The notes: generated by a model not told the origin, from the letters alone. A DNA stretch of 64,000 bases from Streptomyces sp. 840.1 (GCF_003751445.1 NZ_RJUU01000002.1:682001-746000); one strand, 5' to 3'; shown: positions 17,317 to 27,033, counted from the stretch's first letter. Numbers and translations: made by a program.

Positions 17317-17778
17317 CTACTCCACAGTCCGCGCCAGGATGCCGAGCGTCGCGCGCAGTCCGGCCTCGGGGATGACCGGAAAGATACCCGCCTCCCGGTA
17401 GCGCTCGTCGATCTCGCTCCAGTCGTAGTACGACGTCACCAGCGTGCCGCCCGGGACGGGTTCCAGCTGGTAGCCGTAGATATGACGCATCGGAGGCTGC
17501 ACCTGGCCGGAGATGGTCCACTCGATGAGGGCGTCCTGCTCGAACCGCGTGATGATCACGGTGACGTCGTACTTGCCGAGCGGGTAGTCGTTGAGCGACT
17601 CCCGGTCCATGTGCACGATGAACTCCTCGCCGGCCGCGCGCACGGGATCGCCCTCGGCGGACTGCAGCATCCCCGAACTGTCGATCGCGACGTGTCCCGA
17701 GGGGGCGCTCAGCACAGCGAAGATCTTGTCCGGGGCCGCGGCGATCCGACGCCGCACATCGAATCGGTCTGTCGTCAT
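17317..17778 (-). CDS. SRPBCC-family (START-like) small-molecule-binding protein
   Basis: 153 residues from an ATG (MTTDRFDVRRRIAAAPDKIF). The N-terminal strand-helix start, the long central beta sheet (YDVTVIITRFEQDALIEW) and the C-terminal helix (GLRATLGILARTVE) form the helix-grip pattern of polyketide cyclase/START-like proteins. The PxxIF motif of actinobacterial SRPBCC proteins is present (APDKIF). Ligand unknown. It lies between two NUDIX genes on the same strand but 78 bases from the next, so operon membership is possible. Confidence 0.8.
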   Translation of the reverse strand: MTTDRFDVRRRIAAAPDKIFAVLSAPSGHVAIDSSGMLQSAEGDPVRAAGEEFIVHMDRESLNDYPLGKYDVTVIITRFEQDALIEWTISGQVQPPMRHIYGYQLEPVPGGTLVTSYYDWSEIDERYREAGIFPVIPEAGLRATLGILARTVE

Positions 17779-17856
17779 GCCGGTCAGCCTCGCACAGACC
17801 GCCCCCGCGCAAGCCGCCCCGCACTGGCCGGACAGCGGCCGACGGCGGCACGATGC

Positions 17857-18969
17857 TCAGCCGTTCCCCCAGCCCCAGGAGTCGAAGTAGGCGGTCGTGC
17901 CGGTCAGCCGGGCCGTCATCACCGCCTCCAGGCGGGCGTAGTCCTGCGAGGGCATGAGCGGTTCCCATTCCTTCAACGTGAGGACACGCAGCGCGTCGTG
18001 CTCGTCCGGGTCCAGGACGATGGACCGGATCTGCGCGTCGGAGAGCCGGCCGCCGTCGAAGACACACCCGGTCGTACTGAACGGCCAGCCGCCCCCGGGC
18101 GGTCCGAAGACCGAGGCGAGCAGTCGGGGCGGCCCTGCCACGTCGAGCCCGGTCTCCTCGCGGCATTCGCGCTGGGCCGTTTCCCACGGCCGCTCGCCGT
18201 GGTCCATCGTGCCGCCGGGAAACTGCCAGGGGTGCGCCTGGGAGTAGGTGGCCCGCAACTGCACCGGACGGTTGTCCCGGTCGGTGAAGAAGATGAAGGC
18301 CGATCCGGTCGACTTGGGTACGGACGACGCGTACTCCTCCGGCGGCAGCAGTACGCGGGCGGTGCGCGGCTCAGCGATCCGGCCGGCTGCCTGCCCGGCC
18401 ATCGCGCGGACCCGGACTTCCGGCCCGCCCGACTGGAGCGGGATGGCGCGGGCGGTCGGGACCGGGTCGCTGCGATCGGCGTCCGGGGCGTACGGGATCA
18501 GGTCGTCCGGGTCCTGGAAGTGCAGGGCCAGGTGCCGGCCGCTGCGGTATGCGTCGAGCCCGGCCCGGCAGTAGGCGACCATGGGCGAGACCAGGTGCTC
18601 CAGCCGGAACCAGGCCATGCCGTCGCACACCGCAGGTTCCAGAATGCGGGGCGAGCCCTGCCAGTTGAGAACCTCGAAGAAGAACCCGACCCGGGCCGCG
18701 GTGCCGGCCGGAGCACGGTGGTGCACCGCGACCGCGAAGCTGACGTGGGCCGGGTCGATCAGCACCCCCGTCTCCTCGCGCGCTTCGCGGATCAGCGCTT
18801 CGCGGATGTCCTCGCCGTCCTCCGTATGCCCGGACGGAAGATGCCAGAGGCCCGCCGCGTAGACGTCTCCGGCGCGGCGCGACAGCAGGATCTCCGGTCC
18901 TGCGGGTGTTTCGCGGCGCAGGATCAGGTGGACGTCGACGGGCTGCTTGTAGCGCTGCTCGCGGGTCAC
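17857..18969 (-). CDS. Tandem NUDIX hydrolase (two intact NUDIX boxes)
   Basis: GTG at 18969 is preferred over 18987 because GGGAGG lies nine bases upstream. 370 residues. The first domain (about 1-165) has LPSGHTEDGED...REAREETGV. The second (about 215-350) has FPGGTMDHGER...RECREETGL. Both contain the REx2EExG core, so both may bind metal and hydrolyse nucleotide-linked pyrophosphates. The Trp/Tyr-rich C-terminus (TTAYFDSWGWGNG) is unusual. The architecture parallels the NUDIX gene disrupted next door, although the two differ in sequence. Substrates cannot be deduced. Confidence 0.85.
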   Translation of the reverse strand: MTREQRYKQPVDVHLILRRETPAGPEILLSRRAGDVYAAGLWHLPSGHTEDGEDIREALIREAREETGVLIDPAHVSFAVAVHHRAPAGTAARVGFFFEVLNWQGSPRILEPAVCDGMAWFRLEHLVSPMVAYCRAGLDAYRSGRHLALHFQDPDDLIPYAPDADRSDPVPTARAIPLQSGGPEVRVRAMAGQAAGRIAEPRTARVLLPPEEYASSVPKSTGSAFIFFTDRDNRPVQLRATYSQAHPWQFPGGTMDHGERPWETAQRECREETGLDVAGPPRLLASVFGPPGGGWPFSTTGCVFDGGRLSDAQIRSIVLDPDEHDALRVLTLKEWEPLMPSQDYARLEAVMTARLTGTTAYFDSWGWGNG

Positions 18970-19172
18970 GACACACCTCCCGGCCACCGGGCGAGCACGG
19001 CCGCGTTCACGTCGGCCGGATCGACGTGCGCCGGGGCCGGTACGACGGGGTCGGCGGCAATTCCGCCGGGAGGTGTGATCACTGTGTGTCTCCGTGGGAG
19101 GGGTGGCTCGTCCGGGAGCCGGGTCGGTTTGCGGCGGGGCTGACGGCTCGCTGCCCCACGGCCGGTCTCACG

Positions 19173-21185
19173 TCACGCGTGGGTTCCGTATGTGTCGTCG
19201 TTCGCCTCGGAGGTGACCTGGTAGGAGAGCAACTGCCTGAACAGGCCCTCCTGTGCGGCGAGATCCTTGTACGTGCCCTCCTGCACGACCCTGCCCCCGT
19301 CCAGGACCACGATGCGGTCGGCGACGGCCACGTTCGTGATCCGGTGGGTGACCAGCAACACCACGCGGTCCCGTGCCAGGTCCCGGAGCCGTTGGAAGAT
19401 CCTGTACTCGGCGCGGGGGTCGAGGTTCGCGGTCGGCTCGTCCAGGACCAGGAGGCCTGCCTCGCGGAAGAATGCCCGCGCGAGGGCGATGCGCTGCCAC
19501 TGGCCGCCGCTCAGCTCCTCGCCGTTCAGCCACTCACGGGCCAGGAGGGTGTCCAGGCCGGCGCCGAGCTGGTCGACGACCTCGTCCGCGTCAGCGGCCT
19601 CACAGGCCTCGTGGACCGCGGCGTCGCCCCGGGCGGTGGGCTGGCCCTGGGTCACGTTCTCGCGCACCGTCAGCGGCCAGTGGGCGTAGTCCTGTGGCAC
19701 CAGGGCCACTTGCTGCCACAGTGCCTGCGGGTCGGCGTCGCCGGTGGGGACGCCGTCCCACAGCACCTGTCCGCCGGTGGGCAGGTAGAGACCGCTGACC
19801 AGCTTCGACAAGGTCGACTTCCCCGAGCCGTTGAAGCCCACCAGTGCGGTCACCTCGCCGCGGCGCAGGGTGAGCGAGACGCCGGACAGCGCGTCCTGGT
19901 CCTTTCCGGCGTAGCGGTGCGAGACCGACCTGATCTCGATCTCGTCCGGTGGCTCCGGCCGGTGCTCGCCGCGGCGCATGGCGTACCCGCCGGCCAGGTC
20001 GAGGAATCTGCTCCAGTCGTCCATGTACAGCCCCGTGCGCACCGCTCTGGCCCCGACGGCGACGAGCCCCCGTACCGACTGGCCCACCGTCTGCAGGGCG
20101 AAGACGGCCGTTCCGGCATGCCCGACGCTGATGCGGCCGGTGGCGAGCAGCCACACCACCGCCGCCCACACGACGGTCGAGCCGAGGCCGCCGCACAGTG
20201 CGCCGATCAGCGACATGCGGGCGCCCTTGTCGGCTGCGACGCGGTCCTCGTGGTTGATCCGGGCGACTGTCTGCCGGTAGCGGCCGGACAGGAAGCCGGC
20301 CATCGTGCCGGCCCGGATCTGGTCGGCGGCATCCCGGGTGAAGATGTGCCAGCGCAGTACCGAGAGCATGCGGTTGTCGCCGTTGCTGCGGAGGTTGGCC
20401 AGGTAGCGGACCCGGGCGGCGCTGACCTGAGCGAGGGCCTGCGGCAGGCTGGCCGCGACCAGGAGGGGGAGGAGCATCCAGTTCACCCCGGCGAGCACCG
20501 CGGCACCCGCGAGGAAGGACGCGGTCGAGGCGATCAGGTCCTGGCCCTCGTTGATCAGGTCGCCGGTGACCTGCGCCCCTCGGTCGGCGGCTTCCCGGTC
20601 GCGGTTGAAGTCGGGGTCGTCGTAGGCGGACAGCTCCACCGAGGCGCAGCCGGTGAGCAGCATCTGCTCGGCCTCGCGCGACATCAGTGGGCTCAGCCGG
20701 GAGGAGAGCCAGCTGACGGTGATCCCCAGCAGGGCCCGTACCCCGGACGCGGTCGCCAGCAGGGCCACGGACGGCCAGGCCTGAAGAAGCCGGTGGTAGA
20801 CGTCACCGCCGGTCAGCAGGGCCGTGAGGGTGCCGCTGATCGCGATCAGGCCCAGGGCCTGCATCACGCCCGCCACCGACTGGCACAGCAGCAGGCCGAG
20901 AGTGGCCCGCCGGTCGACGCGCCAGGCGAGGGCGAGGGAGCGCCGGACCAGCTGGGGCAGGCGGCGGGCCATGTCACGCATCCGGATGGACCGTCCGGCT
21001 GCTTCACGGCTGCCGGTCAGGTCCACGTACCGCATCTCCGGCGCGGGGGAGGCCTGCTCCGCAGCGGCGGCCGTCGCGTGCTCCGCCGACCCGGGCGGCG
21101 GGGCGGGCGGAAGAGGAGCGGGCGGAAGGGGGGCGGGGCGCGGTCCGGGGACGTTCCCGGTCGTTTCATCGGTCGGCTCGCTCAT
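19173..21185 (-). CDS. ABC transporter, fused membrane and ATPase domains (type IV exporter fold)
   Basis: 670 residues from an ATG at 21185 with GGGTGG upstream. A Pro/Ala-rich N-terminal 50 residues precede about six hydrophobic segments (residues 95-400). The ATPase domain has Walker A GFNGSGKSTLSK near 455, the signature LSGGQWQRIALARAF near 560, Walker B LLVLDEPTANLD near 580 and the switch His in VTHR near 613. The fused half-transporter layout is that of exporters acting as homodimers. Similar proteins export lanthipeptides and other small products in Streptomyces. No cluster borders it here; the RiPP-type genes are 20 kb away, so a link is speculative. Confidence 0.88.
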   Translation of the reverse strand: MSEPTDETTGNVPGPRPAPLPPAPLPPAPPPGSAEHATAAAAEQASPAPEMRYVDLTGSREAAGRSIRMRDMARRLPQLVRRSLALAWRVDRRATLGLLLCQSVAGVMQALGLIAISGTLTALLTGGDVYHRLLQAWPSVALLATASGVRALLGITVSWLSSRLSPLMSREAEQMLLTGCASVELSAYDDPDFNRDREAADRGAQVTGDLINEGQDLIASTASFLAGAAVLAGVNWMLLPLLVAASLPQALAQVSAARVRYLANLRSNGDNRMLSVLRWHIFTRDAADQIRAGTMAGFLSGRYRQTVARINHEDRVAADKGARMSLIGALCGGLGSTVVWAAVVWLLATGRISVGHAGTAVFALQTVGQSVRGLVAVGARAVRTGLYMDDWSRFLDLAGGYAMRRGEHRPEPPDEIEIRSVSHRYAGKDQDALSGVSLTLRRGEVTALVGFNGSGKSTLSKLVSGLYLPTGGQVLWDGVPTGDADPQALWQQVALVPQDYAHWPLTVRENVTQGQPTARGDAAVHEACEAADADEVVDQLGAGLDTLLAREWLNGEELSGGQWQRIALARAFFREAGLLVLDEPTANLDPRAEYRIFQRLRDLARDRVVLLVTHRITNVAVADRIVVLDGGRVVQEGTYKDLAAQEGLFRQLLSYQVTSEANDDTYGTHA

Positions 21186-21698
21186 GCCACCCACCCCGTA
21201 TCCGGACAGGTTGAGCGGCGGGTGCGGTCGGTGCGGCCCACCGGCACGGCGGCAGGTCGCTGTTCGATTCCAGAGGGCTGATGCACGGGAGTGGGGGCGG
21301 GGATCACGGCGTTGCTCCATCCGAGCGGCGAAGTGGCACTAGTGCTCTAAAAACGCGTCGGATCGGGCTCCGTCACGGCTCATTTTGTGAACGCATGTTC
21401 TGATCGGGCCGATTGGGCGGGCAGGGCGCGGCGGCGGGCGCTGAAATCAGTTCGACGCGGCCGCTCACTCCTCCGGGGGATTGCCGTGCCGGCCCCGGAC
21501 TCGGTGCGGCGGTGTGCGACGGCATGGCTGAGCGCGCCGTGGCGGGGAGAGAGGCGCGGCCCTGTAGTGATCTTCGTCCGGCAGTGCTGCGGCAGCGCTG
21601 CGTTGGTGCTCGCTATGGCGGCGCGGGCCTTCGTCGGCCGGCGGCATCCCGGTACCGGTACGGGCGACGGTCTGCCGCCGCGCCGAGTCGCCGGACGG
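21186..21698. other. Non-coding stretch between ABC transporter and SGNH hydrolase
   Basis: 513 bases. The only long frames run against codon bias and have no ribosome sites. I see no tRNA, strong hairpin or clear operator. The promoter of the ABC gene is presumably near 21186-21400, where the local composition falls (CTCTAAAAACGCG at about 21343). Confidence 0.5.
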
Positions 21699-22541
21699 CT
21701 ATTCGCCCGCGTCCACCCGGCGCCACGTGGCGACCGGCCCAGGGGCCGCGGCGTCGTCAGGGGTGACCCAGAAGGCCCGTCCCAGCTCGGCGCTGAACTG
21801 GGCTCCCGAGCGCCCGTCCCCCGAGGAGCGGCCGGTCAGGCGCCGTCCTATCCAGGGGAACAGGTGCTCGCGCGCGAAGCGGGCGTCGTCGACGCGCCGG
21901 GTGGCCCACCGCGGCGGGACGGCGGCGGGCAGCACTGTCTGCCAGTCGTTCTCGGCGGGCAGGCCCAGCGTCTGCCACACCGCCTCGGCCACCCTGCGAT
22001 GGCCCTCGGCGGTCAGGTGCAGCCGGTCGACGTCCCACATCCGGGGGTCGCCCAGGACCTGTGACCCGTACAGATCGACGACCTCCGCGCCATGCCGGGC
22101 GGCCAGATCGTCGACCAGGGCGAACAGCTCCTCCATCCGGGGGCGGAACCGTTCCATCACGGGTCCGTTGCGCCCCGGGCTGCGCATCAGCACCAGCTTC
22201 TTGCACGACGGCGCGAGGCGTTCGACGGCCTCTTCCAGCCGCCCCCGGACCATGCCCATGTCGCACTTGGGGCGAAGGGTGTCGTTGAGCCCGCCCACCA
22301 GCGTCACCACGTCCGGTCGCAGCGCTGCGGCGACGTCCACCTGCTCGTCGACGATCTGGCCGATGAGCTTGCCGCGTACGGCGAGGTTGGCGTACCGGAA
22401 TCCGGGAGTCCGGGCTGCGAGCCGGGTAGCGAGGACGTCCGCCCAGCCCCGGTACGAACCGTCCGGCAGCCGGTCCGACATGCCCTCGGTGAACGAGTCG
22501 CCGATCGCGACGAGACTGGTGTAGGTGGCATTCAATTCCAT
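21699..22541 (-). CDS. SGNH/GDSL-family hydrolase
   Basis: 280 residues from an ATG at 22541 (MELNATYTSLVAIGDSFTEGM). Block I (GDSFTEG, nucleophile Ser) is near residue 15, block II Gly in AVRGK, block III (GGLNDTL) near 80, and block V (DRLHLTAEGHRRVAE) with Asp and His near 190. The catalytic set of an SGNH esterase/lipase is therefore complete. No signal peptide is visible, so it is probably cytosolic. The C-terminal 70 residues beyond the SGNH core are Arg/Trp-rich and typical of the streptomycete subfamily. Substrate unknown. Confidence 0.9.
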   Translation of the reverse strand: MELNATYTSLVAIGDSFTEGMSDRLPDGSYRGWADVLATRLAARTPGFRYANLAVRGKLIGQIVDEQVDVAAALRPDVVTLVGGLNDTLRPKCDMGMVRGRLEEAVERLAPSCKKLVLMRSPGRNGPVMERFRPRMEELFALVDDLAARHGAEVVDLYGSQVLGDPRMWDVDRLHLTAEGHRRVAEAVWQTLGLPAENDWQTVLPAAVPPRWATRRVDDARFAREHLFPWIGRRLTGRSSGDGRSGAQFSAELGRAFWVTPDDAAAPGPVATWRRVDAGE

Positions 22542-22678
22542 GGCGATGTGATGATATCGCGCAGCCGGCCCGCCCTGCCCGAATGCCGGGCGGGGCAGGC
22601 CCGACCCGGGCCTGCCGGGGCCGGTCCCGGCTCGGGGGTCCGAGCCGGGACCGGGGCGGGGCTGGTCAGCGGGGCTGG

Positions 22679-23698
22679 TCAGCGGGCCTGCGGCCGTCCC
22701 ACGAGCTCCCGGAGCACATCCTCCATCGTCACCATCCCGGCCAGCCGGTCGTCCTCGTCGACGACCGCCGCGAGGTGCGTACGGCTGCGCCGCAGCGCGG
22801 TCAGCACGTCGTCGAGGGGCGTGGAGGCCCGTACCCGGGCGATCGGCCGCATCGCCGTCACCGGGAAGGGCTCGTCGCGCGGCGTGACATCGAGGGCGTC
22901 CTTCACGTGGAGGTAGCCCAGGATCCGCTGCTCGCTGTCCATCACCGGGAAACGTGAGAACCCGGTCTCGGACGAGAGCCGCTCCAGCTCCTCCGGGCTC
23001 GTACCGACCCTCGTGTACATCACCCGGTCCACAGGCAGCACCACGTCGCGCACGGGCCTGCGGCCCAGCTCCAGCGCGTGGTGCAGCCGCTCCGCCGCCC
23101 GGTCGTCGACCAGGCCCGCATCCCCGGCGTCCTTCACCAGACGGGCCAGCTCGTCGTCCGAGAAGGTGGCGGACACCTCGTCCTTGGTCTCCACCCGCAA
23201 CAGCTTCAGCAGGGCGTTGGCGAAGGCGTTGATCGCGAAGATCACCGGGCGCAGTGCCCGTGCCAGCGCCACCAGCGGCGGACCCAGTACCAGCGCGGTC
23301 CGCACGGGCTCGGCGAGCGCGATGTTCTTCGGCACCATCTCGCCCAGCAGCATGTGCAGGTACGTCGCCACGGACAGCGCGATCACGAACGAGATCGGGT
23401 GGACCAGTCCGTGCGGCATGCCCACGGCGTTGAAGACCGGCTCCAGCAGATGCGCGATGGCCGGTTCGGCGACGATACCGAGGACCAGGGTGCAGAGCGT
23501 GATGCCCAGCTGGGCCGCGGCGAGCAGCGCGGAGACGTGTTCGAGCCCCCAGATGACGCTGCGCGCACGCCGGTTCCCGTCCTCCGCCTGCGGCTCGATC
23601 TGACTGCGCCGTACGGAGATGAGGGCGAACTCCGCACCGACGAAGAAGGCGTTCACGACCAGGGTCATCAGGCCGATGAAAAGCTGTACGGCGGTCAT
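22679..23698 (-). CDS. CNNM/CBS membrane protein (HlyC/CorC-type), second of pair
   Basis: 339 residues. The N-terminal CNNM transmembrane domain (about 1-190, three to four segments, GAEFALISVRRSQIE) includes the conserved LGEMVPKNIALAEP motif. Two CBS domains follow (about 205-335), beginning with VMYTRVG. It lacks the C-terminal CorC_HlyC domain of its neighbour. The start overlaps the stop of the upstream paralogue (ATGA), so the two are coupled and may form a heteromer. CNNM/CorC proteins are linked to Mg2+ or Co2+ efflux and are often annotated as hemolysins; the metal here is not determined. Confidence 0.88.
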   Translation of the reverse strand: MTAVQLFIGLMTLVVNAFFVGAEFALISVRRSQIEPQAEDGNRRARSVIWGLEHVSALLAAAQLGITLCTLVLGIVAEPAIAHLLEPVFNAVGMPHGLVHPISFVIALSVATYLHMLLGEMVPKNIALAEPVRTALVLGPPLVALARALRPVIFAINAFANALLKLLRVETKDEVSATFSDDELARLVKDAGDAGLVDDRAAERLHHALELGRRPVRDVVLPVDRVMYTRVGTSPEELERLSSETGFSRFPVMDSEQRILGYLHVKDALDVTPRDEPFPVTAMRPIARVRASTPLDDVLTALRRSRTHLAAVVDEDDRLAGMVTMEDVLRELVGRPQAR

Positions 23699-25032
23699 CG
23701 GTCGTCCTCCGACGGCTCGTCGGAGCCGGGCAGCGGCGCGTGCAGCAGCGCCCTCGCGGCGCGGCGCCCCGAGGCGTCCACCACATCGAGCCGCCAGCCG
23801 GCGAACTCGACCGAGTCACCGACGGCGGGGATCCGGCCCACCTCCGAGGCGATCAGCCCGGCGAGGGTCTCGTACGGTCCGTCCGGCACGCGCAGTCCGA
23901 TCCTCTCCAGCTGGTCGGTCCTGGCCGCGCCGTCGGCCGACCACAGGGTGCGGCCGTCTGCGTCCTCACCGGCGGGCGCGAGGTCCGGCGTCTCGTGCGG
24001 GTCGTGTTCGTCCCGCACCTCGCCGACGACCTCCTCGACGATGTCCTCCAGCGTCACCACACCGGCGGTGCCGCCGTACTCGTCGATGACGACCGCCATC
24101 GCGAGCTTGCCGGAGAGGCGGTCGAGCAACCGGTCCACGGTGAGCGTCTCCGGCACGAGCAGCGGCTCGCGCAGCATGTCGCCGATCCGCTTACGGGGCC
24201 GCTGCTCGGCGGGGATCGCCAGCACGTCCTTGATGTGGGCGACTCCGACGACGGTGTCGAGGCTGCCCCGGTACACGGGGAACCGGGACAGGCCGGTCGC
24301 CCGGGTGGCGTTCGCGACGTCCTCGGCCGTGGCCCGCACCTCCAGGGCGGTGACCTGGACCCGCGGGGTCATCACGTTCTCCGCGGTGAGCTCCGCGAGG
24401 TTGAGGGTGCGGACGAAGAGTTCGGCGGTGTCCGCCTCCAGGGCGCCGGCCTTGGCGGAGTGCCGGGCCAGGGCCACCAGCTCCTGGGGGCTGCGGGCCG
24501 TCGCCAGTTCCTCGGCGGGTTCGAGCCCGACCCGGCGCACGATCCGGTTGGCGGTGTTGTTGAGGTGGCTGATGAAGGGCCGGAAGAGGGCGGTGAAGAC
24601 CCGCTGCGGGGTGGCCACGGCCTTCGCGACCGCCAGCGGCGAGGAGATCGCCCAGTTCTTCGGGACGAGCTCGCCGACGACCATCAGGAACACGGTGGAC
24701 AGGGCCGTACCGATGACGAGCGCCACGGACGACGACACGCCGGGGGACAGCCCGACGGCCTCGATGGGCCCCCGGATGAGTTTCGCGATCGAGGGTTCGG
24801 AGAGCATGCCGACCACCAGGTTGGTGACGGTGATGCCCAGCTGGGCCCCGGAGAGCTGGAAGGTGAGGCTGCGTACGGCCTTCATGGCGCTCGACGCGCC
24901 ACGTTCACCCTGCTCGACGGCCCGTTCGAGCTGGCCGCGTTCGACTGTGGTCAGGGAGAACTCCGCCGCGACGAAGGCGCCGCAGGCAAGGGAGAGCAGT
25001 ACCGCCACGAGCAGCAGAAGCACTTCGGTCAT
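23695..25032 (-). CDS. CNNM/CBS/CorC_HlyC membrane protein, first of pair
   Basis: 445 residues. The CNNM domain (about 1-200) contains AAEFSLTTVERGQLE and VGELVPKNWAIS. Paired CBS domains (about 215-340) contain NVMTPRVQVTAL and DEYGGTAGVVTLEDIVEE. A C-terminal CorC_HlyC domain (about 355-435) completes the standard full-length architecture. It leads a two-gene operon with the shorter paralogue through a four-base overlap. Probable role in divalent cation transport at the cytoplasmic membrane. Confidence 0.9.
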   Translation of the reverse strand: MTEVLLLLVAVLLSLACGAFVAAEFSLTTVERGQLERAVEQGERGASSAMKAVRSLTFQLSGAQLGITVTNLVVGMLSEPSIAKLIRGPIEAVGLSPGVSSSVALVIGTALSTVFLMVVGELVPKNWAISSPLAVAKAVATPQRVFTALFRPFISHLNNTANRIVRRVGLEPAEELATARSPQELVALARHSAKAGALEADTAELFVRTLNLAELTAENVMTPRVQVTALEVRATAEDVANATRATGLSRFPVYRGSLDTVVGVAHIKDVLAIPAEQRPRKRIGDMLREPLLVPETLTVDRLLDRLSGKLAMAVVIDEYGGTAGVVTLEDIVEEVVGEVRDEHDPHETPDLAPAGEDADGRTLWSADGAARTDQLERIGLRVPDGPYETLAGLIASEVGRIPAVGDSVEFAGWRLDVVDASGRRAARALLHAPLPGSDEPSEDDR

Positions 25033-25229
25033 CGGTTCACCTCCGTCCCATGATCGGGCAGGGACGGGGGGATCGCTCGGTATCGGCGATGTCGGCTACT
25101 GGGAGGCTCGCCCATGGACGGACGCTCACACCTTTCGTATGGATCGGCAGGGGAACACCCATGGTAAAGGATCAGCAAAGTCGCTCGTGAGTGCGTGGCC
25201 GTTTACCGTCCGAAGCTCCCGAAGCGGCC

Positions 25230-25655
25230 TCATTCCCCCAGCGGCTTCACCCAGCGCCGCCAGTGGTCCTCGCGCTGATAGCCGGCCGCGTCCCAGGTGT
25301 GGTGCGCGCGCTCGTTGGCCTCCAGCACCATGGCGTCGACGCGCCGCCCGCCGAGGCCGGCGAACCGCTGCTCGGCCGAGGCCATCAGGGCGGTGGCTAT
25401 GCCTTGCCTGCGGCAGTCCGGGGCGACGGCCAGCCGGTAGGCGGAGCACCGCCACCCGTCGAAACCGGCGATGACGGTCCCCACCAGAACCCCGTCACGC
25501 TCCGCGAGGAGCAGGGCCTCGGGGTCGCGTGCGACGAGCCGCGCCACCCCGTCGTGGTCGTCGCTGATGCTCGTACCTTCTGCCGCCGTACGCCAGAACC
25601 TCAGCACGGCGTCGATGTCCGAGGGGGTGGCACACCGGATGTGGAGATCACTCAT
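25230..25655 (-). CDS. GNAT-family N-acetyltransferase
   Basis: 141 residues from an ATG at 25655 (MSDLHIRCATPSDIDAVLRFW). Motif A is RLAVAPDCRRQGIATALM near residues 70-87, with the acetyl-CoA pyrophosphate loop Q/R-x-x-G-x-G/A in RRQGIA. Motif B (EANERAHHTWDAAGYQRED) near 108-128 ends in the usual Tyr. It looks like the RimI-like single-domain type. Substrate unknown. It stands alone, with a hairpin separating it from the P450 gene upstream on the same strand. Confidence 0.85.
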   Translation of the reverse strand: MSDLHIRCATPSDIDAVLRFWRTAAEGTSISDDHDGVARLVARDPEALLLAERDGVLVGTVIAGFDGWRCSAYRLAVAPDCRRQGIATALMASAEQRFAGLGGRRVDAMVLEANERAHHTWDAAGYQREDHWRRWVKPLGE

Positions 25656-25697
25656 CCGGTGAGCCAAGCAGAGTGCCGTGCCGTGCCGCCAGCGAAT

Positions 25698-25727
25698 ACC
25701 CGCCCCTGCCGCGCGGTGCGGGCGGGT
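25698..25727 (-). terminator. Probable terminator of the P450 gene
   Basis: ACCCGCCC (25698-25705) pairs with GGGCGGGT (25720-25727), giving an eight-base GC-rich stem with a 14-base loop. It lies 14 bases past the P450 stop codon. Confidence 0.6.
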
Positions 25728-25740
25728 TTCCGTACCGGTC

Positions 25741-27033
25741 TCAGCGCAGGTGCACCGGCAGGGACTCGATGCCGTAGACGATCGACAGCTTGCGGAAGGC
25801 GAGGTCCTGCGGCGGCACGGCGAGCCGCATACCGGGAAACCGCCGGGCCAGCGCCGGGTAGGCCGACCGCAGCTCCATCCGGGCCAGTTCGGCGCCTATG
25901 CACCGGTGGATGCCGTGGCCGAAGGCGAGGTGCCCTGAGGGGGTGGCGCGGTCCAGGTCGAAGCGGCCGTCGTCCATCACGTACGACGCGTCCCGGTTGG
26001 CGCCGCTCAGCGAACAGAGGACCATGTCCCCGCGCGGAATGACGACCCCGGCTATCTCGATGTCCCGGCGGGCGAACCGGGGGAAGGCCATCTGTACGGC
26101 GGAGAGGTAGCGCAGCACCTCTTCGACGAACGGCGCGGTCGTCGTGTCGTCCTCGCGCAGCCGGGTGAGCACGTCCTCGTTCCGCAGCAGGACGAGCGAG
26201 CCGAGCGCGATCGTGCTGGCTGTCGTCTCGAACCCGCCGGTGAGCACGCCGTCGGCGAGGCCCGCGAGTTCCTCGTCGTCGACGCTGTCGCCGTGCTCGC
26301 GCACGATCATGCCGAGCAGGCCGTCGCCCGGCTTGGCGCGCTGCGCCCTGACGACCTCCCTGAAGTAGTCCAGGGACGCGGACATGGCGCCGAAGGGCGC
26401 TGTCGTCCCCCCGAAGAGGTCGAAGCGGTCCATCGCCAGCTGCTGGAAGTCGTTGCGGTCCTCGTAGGGCACGCCGAGCAGTTCGCAGATCGTGAGGGAG
26501 GGGATGGGCAGCGCGAACTCGTGCACCAGATCGACCGGGCCCCGCACGGACTCCATCGCGGCCAGCCGTTCCCCGACGATGGCGTCGATCCGCGGGGCCA
26601 GCCGGCGCAGCCGGCGCATGGTGAACTCGGGTGTGAGGATGCGGCGCAGCCGGGTGTGCACGGGCGGATCGCTGAACCCCAGTCCGCCGGGACTCTGCTC
26701 GGCGGCTATCCCGGCGTTCGTGGCGAGGTGGGCGAAGTCCGTGCTGAACCCCTCGGCGGAGCCGAGCACGGCCTTCGACTCCTCGTATCCGGTGACCACC
26801 CAGGCGTCCATGCCGAACGGCAGCGAGACCCTGGACACCGGCGCGGTGGCCCGCGCCCCGGCCAGTTCCCGGACCGGATCCAGGCCGTCCCTGCGCAGCA
26901 GCATCAGGAGATCCTCGGGCAGCAGCCTGATCGTGGAGGACCCGATTCCGTGCTTCTGAATCCTGGCCAGGTAGCTGCGGCCGAACCTGGCGGTGATACG
27001 AGAACGGAACGTCGTACTCAATGTGCACTCCAT
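25741..27033 (-). CDS. Cytochrome P450 (CYP107-like)
   Basis: 430 residues from an ATG at 27033. A TTG four codons later follows GGAG and could be the true start. Key signatures are the I-helix TGGFETTAS near residue 250, the ExxR Glu/Arg in EEVLRYLS near 285, and the heme loop FGHGIHRCIGAELAR near 355-369, whose Cys is the iron ligand. Length and motifs match soluble bacterial class I P450s that oxidise natural products or xenobiotics. No ferredoxin or reductase gene is adjacent, so electrons must come from elsewhere. Substrate not predictable. Confidence 0.92.
   Translation of the reverse strand: MECTLSTTFRSRITARFGRSYLARIQKHGIGSSTIRLLPEDLLMLLRRDGLDPVRELAGARATAPVSRVSLPFGMDAWVVTGYEESKAVLGSAEGFSTDFAHLATNAGIAAEQSPGGLGFSDPPVHTRLRRILTPEFTMRRLRRLAPRIDAIVGERLAAMESVRGPVDLVHEFALPIPSLTICELLGVPYEDRNDFQQLAMDRFDLFGGTTAPFGAMSASLDYFREVVRAQRAKPGDGLLGMIVREHGDSVDDEELAGLADGVLTGGFETTASTIALGSLVLLRNEDVLTRLREDDTTTAPFVEEVLRYLSAVQMAFPRFARRDIEIAGVVIPRGDMVLCSLSGANRDASYVMDDGRFDLDRATPSGHLAFGHGIHRCIGAELARMELRSAYPALARRFPGMRLAVPPQDLAFRKLSIVYGIESLPVHLR

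Noticed and set aside
19173..21185. Dedicated exporter of the RiPP or NRPS product
   Set aside because: It lies 20 kb away, with unrelated housekeeping genes between, and lacks a peptidase domain; no evidence links them.
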